NCBI GenBank assembly: GCA_028293005.1
Contig: JAQGLH010000132.1
Location: 1 to 11,364, forward strand
Length of the DNA: 11,364 nt
Source of the DNA: Alphaproteobacteria bacterium
GTDB lineage: Bacteria > Pseudomonadota > Alphaproteobacteria > Sphingomonadales > Sphingomonadaceae
Reading direction: 5' to 3'
Below are positions 1 to 6,209 of the stretch, one piece after another. The notes beneath the pieces were generated by a model. It worked only from the letters and a program-made list of their open reading frames with translations, ran no database searches and was not told the origin of the DNA. Numbering within the stretch: position 1 is the stretch's first letter; each line of letters begins with the position of its first letter. The translations under genes and the position numbers were made by a program.

Positions 1-1
1 G

Positions 2-166
2 ATCGACATGATCCGCTGCGCCAAGCTCGCCAAGGACCGCGGGCTGGGCGGCCCGATCCACCCGGCCTCGGCCTATTTCTGCAAGCACCCGCCCCAGCAG
101 ATGACCGACGATGCCGCCTATGAAGCCCTGGAACGCTTCATTGAAAATGTGCAGCTTCCCGGCTGA
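2..166 (+). CDS. ino1: Inositol-3-phosphate synthase, C-terminal end (partial)
   Basis: Only the last 54 residues and the TGA stop are in the window; the gene begins upstream. The visible tail carries the family's C-terminal signature: an AKLAKDRGLGGP segment, then PASAYFCKHPP and an acidic-aromatic end (MTDDAAYEALERF). This resembles the end of bacterial and eukaryotic myo-inositol-1-phosphate synthases, where AKxAxDRGxGGP is followed by SAYxMKSPP. The enzyme uses NAD to convert glucose-6-phosphate to inositol-3-phosphate in the cytosol, the entry step to all inositol compounds. A 52-base gap separates it from the nucleotidylyltransferase at 219 on the same strand, so co-transcription is likely. 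The neighbour may use its product. The identification rests on a short but characteristic tail; the catalytic domain is not visible. Confidence 0.85.
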   Translation: MDMIRCAKLAKDRGLGGPIHPASAYFCKHPPQQMTDDAAYEALERFIENVQLPG

Positions 167-218
167 AGACGACCGACCCACTAACATTCGCCACAATTGA
201 TGCTTAGCCGGGCCCGCC

Positions 219-962
219 ATGAACGTCCGGCATGCGATTATCCTCAGTGCAGGTCAGGGTTCGCGGCTTCTGCCGCTGACCCTGGAAGTACCAAAATGTC
301 TGGTCCGCGTGGGTGGGAAGTCGATTCTCCGGCACCAGCTCGATGCGCTTCTCACCGCCGGCGTGGAAACGTTTACGATCATCACCGGCTATCGCGCCGA
401 GCAGATTGAGAGTGCAACCGCACTGCTCTGCGACGACGGCATCGCGATCGCGACGCTGTACAATCCGTTCTGGCAGGCCGCGAGCAGCATCGGCAGCGTT
501 TGGGTGGCAAGAGAGCAGTTGCGCCAGCCTTTCATCCTCCTCAATGGCGACACGATCTTCGATCCCGCACTCCTGGCCGAGGCGCTCAAGCGGGCTTGCG
601 CCGGCGTCAACTTGCTCGTCGAGAAGGCGCACAAGCCGGAAGAGGATGACATGCGGGTGGAACTCGCCGGTGGTATCGTTCGCGAAGTGGCCAAGGGCCT
701 CCCGCTGTCACGTGCTGAATACCGGTCGCTCGGAGTCGTCGTCTCCCGGGATCCGTACGGTGAAAACTATTTGTCCGCGCTCGAACGGGTGCTGCGGTCG
801 CCATCGGGCGCCAATCGCTTCCATCATGCCGTTGTCGATGACGTCGCGCATCGGACCGGTGTTGGCGCCATCGAAGTCGGTCGGGGCTTTTGGCAGGAAA
901 TTGACCGTCCGGAGGACATAGAACGCTGGAACCAGCTTCACCATCAGCCGATAGACAGCTGA
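219..962 (+). CDS. COG1213-like nucleotidylyltransferase (sugar-, choline- or inositol-phosphate cytidylyltransferase type)
   Basis: A 247-residue protein with a complete nucleotidyltransferase (GT-A-like) fold signature. The nucleotide-binding loop LSAGQGSRLLPLT is at residues 9-21, PKCLV with the conserved lysine at 25-29, the metal-binding NGD at 109-111, and a C-terminal WQEIDRPEDIER block at 225-236 supplying the second metal-binding aspartate. Such enzymes join an NTP to a phosphorylated sugar or alcohol and release pyrophosphate. The length and the ExDxxxD-type C-terminus resemble LicC-like phosphocholine cytidylyltransferases and the inositol-phosphate cytidylyltransferases of archaea. 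The inositol-phosphate synthase gene just upstream makes inositol phosphate a reasonable substrate and CDP-inositol a reasonable product, but this is inference. An in-frame stop at 198-200 makes ATG 219 the first possible ATG. No clear Shine-Dalgarno sequence precedes it, so its translation may depend on that of the upstream gene. Confidence 0.85.
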   Translation: MNVRHAIILSAGQGSRLLPLTLEVPKCLVRVGGKSILRHQLDALLTAGVETFTIITGYRAEQIESATALLCDDGIAIATLYNPFWQAASSIGSVWVAREQLRQPFILLNGDTIFDPALLAEALKRACAGVNLLVEKAHKPEEDDMRVELAGGIVREVAKGLPLSRAEYRSLGVVVSRDPYGENYLSALERVLRSPSGANRFHHAVVDDVAHRTGVGAIEVGRGFWQEIDRPEDIERWNQLHHQPIDS

Positions 963-1006
963 GCGGCTTATCCCTCGCGAGAGACGTTCAGGATCCCGGA
1001 GATCGC

Positions 1007-1828
1007 ATGTCACCGCGCATAGATGAAGCAATGACCACGCCGCAGTGGACCGCGGTCGTCCTCGCCGGCGAACGGCCAGGCGAGGATAATTTCGCCTCGG
1101 CCTGTGGGGTCACTGCCAAGGCGCTCATCCCGGTAGGCGGGGAACCGATGCTGAGCCGGGTCGTGCACGTCCTGCTCACGTGCCCGCGGCTCGACCGCAT
1201 CATCATCCTCGCGCAGGACCCGGATCGTCTACTTGGCGGCGACCTGGGCTGGATGCATGAGGAGGGAAGAATCGGGACGGCGGTGAGCGGAGACGGAATA
1301 TCGCGCAGCATCCTCGCCATAGCCGGAGAGACGCAGACACCCTTCCCGATTCTGCTAGTCACTGCCGATCACCCACTGCTGACACCGGCCATGGTCGAGC
1401 ACTTTATCGGATCCGTCGGAGAAGCGGATGCCGCGGTCGGCGTGGTCGAGCGCCGAACGGTGGAAGCGGCCTACCCGACCACTAAACGAACCTGGCTGCG
1501 CTTCAGCGACGGTGCCTTCTCCGGTGCCAACTTGTTTGCGTTGCGGACACCCGATGCGCGCCGCGGCCTTGAACTGTGGTCCGAGGTCGAGCGCAACCGC
1601 AAGAAGGCGCTCCGTCTGCTCCTGCATTTCGGGCCGCTGCTCGCGTTGCGCGCGATCACCCGAACCATTTCGCTGGAGCGGGCGGTGCAAATCGCCGGAC
1701 GCCGCAGCGGCTTCGACGCACGTCCGGTACGGCTGCCCTTTGCCGAAGCCGCGATCGACGTCGACAAGCTTGAAGATCTCGCGCTTGCCGAAGCGATCCT
1801 TGCCCGGCGACCAGCGGGGGGAGCATGA
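1007..1828 (+). CDS. MobA-like NTP transferase family protein, atypical
   Basis: A 273-residue second nucleotidyltransferase. It begins with a TAVVLAGERPGEDN loop (15-28), continues with KALIPVGGEPML (38-49), a VTADHPLLTP metal-site region (118-127) and FSGANLFAL (171-179), and ends with an IDVDKLEDL block (250-258) typical of MobA/IspD-like enzymes. The nucleotide loop departs from the usual LAGGxxxRMG: the Arg-Met-Gly is missing and the stretch to the conserved lysine is longer. Nucleotide or acceptor preference is therefore uncertain. Start ATG 1007 is chosen because GGAG at 998-1001 lies five bases upstream; ATG 1031 is a weaker alternative. It follows the first nucleotidyltransferase by 44 bases, and its TGA overlaps the next ATG (ATGA), so it belongs to the same operon. 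A role in activating a second surface-polymer building block is inferred from context. Confidence 0.8.
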   Translation: MSPRIDEAMTTPQWTAVVLAGERPGEDNFASACGVTAKALIPVGGEPMLSRVVHVLLTCPRLDRIIILAQDPDRLLGGDLGWMHEEGRIGTAVSGDGISRSILAIAGETQTPFPILLVTADHPLLTPAMVEHFIGSVGEADAAVGVVERRTVEAAYPTTKRTWLRFSDGAFSGANLFALRTPDARRGLELWSEVERNRKKALRLLLHFGPLLALRAITRTISLERAVQIAGRRSGFDARPVRLPFAEAAIDVDKLEDLALAEAILARRPAGGA

Positions 1829-2277
1829 AGATCGCGACATTCGACGTCGACGGTGTCGGCGGCGGGTTGCCGCGGCTCATGGAGTGGCTCGAGGAGGCGC
1901 AACCCGACCTCGTCTGCCTCCAAGAATTGAAGACGACGGACGAGAAATTTCCTCGCGGAAAGCCGCGTGGCTTGTGGGTTGATTACGCAAGGCAGGCCCC
2001 ACGCCATCCCTCGCCGCTACCCGGTCGAGACGATCTACACCTGCTGGAATTCTTGGCGGAACGCGTCGGCAAGGAATGGGGACTGCGGATCGATCATTTC
2101 CCGAGCCTGGTCGCCGCCAAGCGTTTGAGGGACGCCGGCCCCGATCGTGACATGCGCCGCAAGGAGGGCGCGAACGCTCACGCTTCGACCTGGGTAACGA
2201 TATGCGACAACCATCCGCGGGACCTAGCTGATGCTGCCGGCCGATCGACGCGATTGCCAATGGCATTGATCGCGTGA
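1825..2277 (+). pseudogene. xth: Exonuclease III (xth) remnant: N-terminus plus C-terminus, core deleted and frameshifted
   Basis: The frame opens with a near-canonical exonuclease III/AP-endonuclease start: MKIATFDVDGVGGGLPRL, then DLVCLQELKTTDEKFP, including the metal-binding Glu of LQELK. Similarity stops at about residue 43. Exonuclease III is normally about 255-270 residues, and the core with the catalytic Tyr, the PNG and GDYN-type motifs is absent. The part before the C-terminus survives in another frame (about 1982-2065, reading ETIYTCWNSWRNA, equivalent to YTFWDYxRNA). The original frame then resumes with KEWGLRIDHF and a family-like tail. In that tail the catalytic SDHAP motif has become NAHAS, losing the aspartate. 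At least one large deletion of roughly 150 codons and one frameshift are needed. A good ribosome-binding site (GGGGGAG) and ATGA overlap at the start, and a GTGA overlap with the next gene, are retained. DNA-repair function is not expected. Confidence 0.88.
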
Positions 2278-3389
2278 AAGCTTCGGTCTCATTCCTGTTC
2301 CTGGGCGAAACATTGCTCATTCCCCATCTCTTCCCCATCGTCGAGGCACTGGCCGAAAAGGCGGGCGAGGTCCCGATCGACCTGTGGGTTGCCACTTCAG
2401 TCCACGAGGAACTCCTCGGCGCGTGGACCGAGCAATTTGCCAACGTCCGCCTTCGCCGGGCGCCAGGCTTCGTGAAACTTTCCGAGTTCGAATCCGGCCA
2501 AAATCCGCCTCTCCCGTCAAAGCTTCGGATGCTCGCGGGACTCGCACCGCGCTTGGTGCGGGTGCCGGTCGCAGTCTGCGCCGAGCAGACGAGCCTGTGG
2601 CTGCCGACGATCCTCCCGCTCCGGACGCGCTTCATCAAAACGTCGCATGGCGTAGGTTCGATGAGCGCGCGCGATGACCGGCGCCGGCTATCGGCGTGGC
2701 GAACGCTCGTCCCTAGCGAACTGGAACGCTCAACCTATCTCGAACGCGGGATGGACCCTGACCGCATCATCGCGACCGGATATGTCAAAGCTGCCTTTCG
2801 TCAGCGCACCCACGCCAGATTTGTCTTTCCCGAGAAACGGCCGATCATTCTCTACACGCCGCATTGGCAGGCCCATCGCTCCTCCTGGCCACAATGGGGG
2901 CAAGAAGTGGTTCGAACATTGGTTCGCCAGCAGCGGTACAATGTCATTCTCGCGCCGCACCAGCGCCTCGTCGAGACCGCACCGGAGGTTCGCTCAATCC
3001 TCACATCCGCTGCAGAACATGCGCATGTCCATTGCGACCTCGACACCTTTGCGACGGTCGACGGCAGCTATACGGCCATGGCCGACATTTACGTCGGCGA
3101 CACATCGAGCCAGCTGCTTGAATTCCTGATGCGCCCGCGGCCATGCATCTTCCTGAACCCGATGGCAGCCGACTGGCGCGAGAACCCCTCTTACGCCATG
3201 TGGTCGTGCGGCGAAGTCGTGACGGAACTGAACGATTTTCTTCCCGCCGTCACGCGTGCGGTCGACGAGCATCGGCACTATGCCGTTATTCAGCGTGACT
3301 ATGCCGAACGTTCCCTCGGAGACACGAGCGGGATGGCGGCGAGTCGGGCAGCCGACGAGATATTGTTCGCGCTCCACGGTGCGGATTAA
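2274..3389 (+). CDS. CDP-glycerol glycerophosphotransferase family protein (TagB/TagF-like)
   Basis: A 371-residue protein with the layout of the Glyphos_transf family. KTSHGVGS (122-129) holds the conserved histidine of the TagF KxxxHG motif. It is followed by a LVPSELERSTYLERG stretch and GYVK (169-172), ILYTPHW (192-198), APHQR (227-231), and GDTSSQLLEFLMRPRPCIF (275-293), which corresponds to the donor-binding SDYSSxxFEF(L)xxxPxIF segment. Family members transfer a polyol phosphate from a CDP-activated donor to a membrane-linked acceptor at the cytoplasmic face during teichoic-acid-like polymer synthesis. There is no signal peptide; the first 20 residues form the first strand and helix of the Rossmann-like half. 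The start is GTG 2274, overlapping the TGA of the exonuclease remnant (GTGA). No Shine-Dalgarno sequence is visible, which suggests translational coupling. The donor may be a CDP-inositol or other CDP-polyol made by the upstream enzymes; this is inferred. Confidence 0.78.
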   Translation: MKASVSFLFLGETLLIPHLFPIVEALAEKAGEVPIDLWVATSVHEELLGAWTEQFANVRLRRAPGFVKLSEFESGQNPPLPSKLRMLAGLAPRLVRVPVAVCAEQTSLWLPTILPLRTRFIKTSHGVGSMSARDDRRRLSAWRTLVPSELERSTYLERGMDPDRIIATGYVKAAFRQRTHARFVFPEKRPIILYTPHWQAHRSSWPQWGQEVVRTLVRQQRYNVILAPHQRLVETAPEVRSILTSAAEHAHVHCDLDTFATVDGSYTAMADIYVGDTSSQLLEFLMRPRPCIFLNPMAADWRENPSYAMWSCGEVVTELNDFLPAVTRAVDEHRHYAVIQRDYAERSLGDTSGMAASRAADEILFALHGAD

Positions 3390-3397
3390 GCGAGGTC

Positions 3398-3411
3398 ATC
3401 GAGGCCTCGAT
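3398..3411. terminator. 14-base perfect palindrome at a convergent gene junction, possible weak bidirectional terminator
   Basis: ATCGAGGCCTCGAT is a perfect 14-base inverted repeat. It lies in the 21-base gap between the plus-strand TagB/TagF-like stop (3387-3389) and the minus-strand flippase stop (3411-3413). It could form a five-base stem with a GGCC loop. A short T run (TTTT) follows some 10 bases on in the plus direction. The position is right for a shared terminator, but the stem is short and there is no proper T tract. It could equally be a chance palindrome. Confidence 0.25.
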
Positions 3412-4799
3412 CACATCTGGTTTTCGGGGCCCTCGAGTTGGGTCTCGGTCAATGCCTCCGCAACTTTCGCCGGAGCCGGCCGCGCCGCGCTTCGCGCGTA
3501 GTGCAACACTGCCAACCCCAGGAGTAAGGCCGCGCTGGCGGAGCCGACCAAGATGCCAATGCTCGCGCCGATCGGACCGCTCGTGGGCAACAGCAGCACT
3601 GTCGTCAGCAGCAACAAGGCGGTTGAAACGGCGCGCGCCGCGAGTGCCGTTCCTGCGCGGTGCGCGGCCATCAGGACAGGCTCGAACGTCACGGTCATGA
3701 GATCGAGGCAGCCGGCCGCAACCAGCCATAACAGCAACGGATAGGCACGCGCATAATCGTGACCGGCTACGAGCGACAGGATCGGCCGGCCGAGCGGTAT
3801 GGCAAGGGCGATGATCACGAAGGCAGCCGCGGCGGAGGCCCAGAACAGCCGACGAAGCATGCGGCCCAATTCGGCGGCGCCAGCCGATCGGACCGCGCGC
3901 ACGATTTCGGGGAATGCAGCGCGCGCGAGCAGCTGCGAGAGCTTCGACAAGCCTTGCGATACTTGGAACGCGATTCGGAACACGCCAGCCGCCGCAGGTC
4001 CTGCGTAAAGGCCGACCAGCAAAGTCGATACCTGCTTACTGCCGAGGCCGAGGCTGGATGCCGCATTGGTGCTCAGCGCGAAGCGAATAAGGCCTGGGTT
4101 CTCCTCAAGCAGCTTTCCCTTAGGCCGGGCGTGGCTTCCGAACAGCCGTATGTCGCCGGTGCGGACGAGCATCAGCCAGTAGGTGCCCGAACTCACCAAC
4201 TCTGCGGCAGCCCAAGCGAACAGAAAGCCATGCAAGTTCGGCATGAACAGACTGGCCGCTCCGGCGCCGACGAACCGCACCACCGGAGTCATGCTGTCCG
4301 CAACTGCCGAAAGCGAGAAGCGGTCGCGCAGACGCAGCACGCCCAAGGCCGTCGACCGAATCGTGATGAGCTGAACGAATGCGAACAGCATCGTGTCGCG
4401 CATCAGACCCGCATGCATTCCGAAGCTGTCGCCCCATAGCAAGAGGACGCCAGCCGAAAGCCCGATGCCAGTGATCGCACTGCCCGCATCAAGAGCGGCA
4501 CAAGCCCGGAGCAGCCGCGAAAGGCGTGCCTCGTCACCCGCGAGGAGGTGGTCAACGCCGTACCGAACGACGATCTGCCACGTCTGAAAGCCAACGAAGA
4601 CGGCGATCGCCTGCGAGGCACCGATAATTAGGACAAAGCGGCCGAAATCGTGCGGGCCCAGAGTGCGCGTCGCGATCGCGAGGTAGGCAAGCGACAGCAC
4701 GGCAAGCACTCCTCGGCTCGCCAGCAGCCAGCCGAGGTTCCTGGCGGCTGCCCACACCGCGTCCTGCAAATGGCGCCGCGGAGGCCGGTCATTTTCCAT
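3411..4799 (-). CDS. Wzx-type flippase / polysaccharide biosynthesis membrane protein (MOP superfamily)
   Basis: A 462-residue, strongly hydrophobic protein with about 11-12 predicted membrane segments, roughly at 22-44, 54-75, 103-123, 133-150, 170-187, 190-212, 255-278, 320-345, 350-372, 390-405 and 408-435. The N-terminal SRGVLAVLSLAYLAIATRTLGPHDFGRF has the family's typical first helix and the xxLGPxxFGRF turn found in COG2244 O-antigen/polysaccharide flippases. Such proteins move lipid-linked oligosaccharides across the inner membrane. The C-terminus from about residue 436 is short, polar and cytosolic. The gene is transcribed opposite to its neighbours, convergent with the TagB/TagF-like gene and divergent from the glycosyltransferase. 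Start ATG 4797-4799 has no convincing Shine-Dalgarno sequence. The likely cargo is the polymer or repeat unit built by the surrounding genes. A lipid II or teichoic-acid-type cargo cannot be excluded. Confidence 0.85.
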   Translation of the reverse strand: MENDRPPRRHLQDAVWAAARNLGWLLASRGVLAVLSLAYLAIATRTLGPHDFGRFVLIIGASQAIAVFVGFQTWQIVVRYGVDHLLAGDEARLSRLLRACAALDAGSAITGIGLSAGVLLLWGDSFGMHAGLMRDTMLFAFVQLITIRSTALGVLRLRDRFSLSAVADSMTPVVRFVGAGAASLFMPNLHGFLFAWAAAELVSSGTYWLMLVRTGDIRLFGSHARPKGKLLEENPGLIRFALSTNAASSLGLGSKQVSTLLVGLYAGPAAAGVFRIAFQVSQGLSKLSQLLARAAFPEIVRAVRSAGAAELGRMLRRLFWASAAAAFVIIALAIPLGRPILSLVAGHDYARAYPLLLWLVAAGCLDLMTVTFEPVLMAAHRAGTALAARAVSTALLLLTTVLLLPTSGPIGASIGILVGSASAALLLGLAVLHYARSAARPAPAKVAEALTETQLEGPENQM

Positions 4800-5059
4800 G
4801 CGTCAGCCGGATTAAAGAGGTGTGCCAACCACCACAAGCGAAAGCCCCGGCTCACGCGGACCAGCGCCAGCTCGCAGAGTCGGTTGTTCGTGCGACGATT
4901 CCCTGTATCGATCTGCCGCCGTTAGACGCACACCGGCGAACGTTGCGAAACACGCGCGACAGCTTAGGTAAGCGATATGCATCGAGCTTCCCCGCGCCCA
5001 CAGGCTCATACGACAGACAGCGCCAGGCGCGCCGCCGCTCCGTTGCGGCCCGAATAGAC

Positions 5060-6094
5060 GTGCCGCAGCCGCGTGTCTCGGTCATCATTCCGGTTTTCAA
5101 TCGGGCGCATTTTATCACCGGCGCGATCGAAAGCGTCACCCGTCAAAGTCTATCCGACCTCGAAATCATTGTCGTCGACGATGGCTCGACCGATGCCTCG
5201 GTTGCCGCGGCCCGTTCGATCGCCGATCCGCGTGTGCGGATAGTACAGCATGAGCGCAATCGAGGCATCCCCGACGCACGCAACACCGGGCTCGATGAAG
5301 CGCAGGGACAATATATCGCCTGGCTCGACAGCGACGATCTGGCGCGGCCCGATCGGCTTCAGACGCAGGTCCGCTACCTCGACCAAAATCCTTCGGTCGC
5401 GATGGTCGGCTGCTGTGCGGGCAAGATCCGGCCCGACGGCACGCCTTTAGCCGGGATACGGGTCCCGCCTCTCGAGTCGAGCGATATTGCAGCCTGGCTC
5501 CTCTTCCGCTCCGCGTTCCAGCAATCGTCGATTACCGGCCGTGCGGCGATTTTGCGGGAGCATCGTTACAAGCCCGAAAACCGCGTTTGCGAAGATCTCG
5601 ATGTATTCATCCGCCTTGCCCGCGCCCATACCATCGAGAATCTTCCGCTCGTTCTCGTCGATCGTCGAATCCATAAGGATCAGATCATCCGACTGCAGGA
5701 GAATGCGATTCACGACCGGAAAATGGACCTGCTTGCTGCCCCGCTTCGCCAACTGGGGATGAAATTTACCGCAGACGACATAGGCCGCCATATCCTGCTC
5801 GGAAATCCGAAAGCATTTTATCCCGACACGGAATTTCTTGGCTGGGCAGAGTGCTGGATCGCGCAGATGCGGTCGGCCAACGCGCGCACCCAGTATGTCG
5901 ATGCGGACAGTCTCCGTTTCGTGACAAGCTTCTTCTGGATGCGCGCCTGTCGGGCCGCGTTCCGGCGCGCCGGGCGCTGGCGTGCCGCAAAGGCCGCTCT
6001 GGGATCCCCTGTCGGGGCCGCCCTGTTCTCCCGTCGCGGAAGGGCATGGCTGCGCGAGGCGCTGCCGCTGTTTGTCGGTTGGCAGCTCTCGTAA
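5060..6094 (+). CDS. Glycosyltransferase family 2
   Basis: From GTG 5060 the product is 344 residues and begins at once with the GT2 opening MPQPRVSVIIPVFNRAHF. The diagnostic motifs follow in order: VVDDGSTD (38-45), RNRGIPDARNTG (66-77), the metal-binding LDSDD (89-93), and NRVCEDLD (174-181) with the candidate catalytic acidic residues. GT2 enzymes transfer a sugar from a nucleotide donor to a glycan or lipid acceptor at the cytosolic face of the membrane. The reading frame is open back to ATG 4820, which would add 80 residues, mostly Arg/Ala/Gln-rich and unlike the family. It would also leave only 20 bases for divergent promoters with the flippase. TTG 4943 is another possible start. The later start is preferred, though no start has a clear Shine-Dalgarno sequence. 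The 260 bases at 4800-5059 then form the divergent control region; I could not pick out a convincing promoter in it. Acceptor and sugar are unknown. Confidence 0.82.
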   Translation: MPQPRVSVIIPVFNRAHFITGAIESVTRQSLSDLEIIVVDDGSTDASVAAARSIADPRVRIVQHERNRGIPDARNTGLDEAQGQYIAWLDSDDLARPDRLQTQVRYLDQNPSVAMVGCCAGKIRPDGTPLAGIRVPPLESSDIAAWLLFRSAFQQSSITGRAAILREHRYKPENRVCEDLDVFIRLARAHTIENLPLVLVDRRIHKDQIIRLQENAIHDRKMDLLAAPLRQLGMKFTADDIGRHILLGNPKAFYPDTEFLGWAECWIAQMRSANARTQYVDADSLRFVTSFFWMRACRAAFRRAGRWRAAKAALGSPVGAALFSRRGRAWLREALPLFVGWQLS

Positions 6095-6209
6095 TCGCCC
6101 ATTGAGCGAGCGCATCCCCGGCGGGCGCTTAACGATGGTCTTCGTCCGAAGCACTGCTCCCCGAACAAGTTGCGAGCTGCGTCCGCCACCCCGCTCCTTT
6201 TTGAAGGCT

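Noticed and set aside
3759..4439. A 226-codon plus-strand frame opposite the flippase
   Set aside because: Highly polar Arg/Gln/Glu-rich product, as expected from reading a membrane-protein gene backwards; the flippase has the family signature.
4977..5057. A 26-codon small ORF ending just before GTG 5060
   Set aside because: Arg/Ala/Pro-rich, no ribosome-binding site, no conservation evidence; likely chance.
4820..5059. ATG 4820 as the glycosyltransferase start
   Set aside because: The extra 80 residues do not resemble GT2 and would leave only 20 bases for two divergent promoters; kept as an alternative only.
6095..6209. Terminator candidates downstream of the catalase and GT2 genes (for example CTTCG-TC-CGAAG at 6140-6151)
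   Set aside because: Stem of five bases with a two-base loop and no T tract; not convincing.
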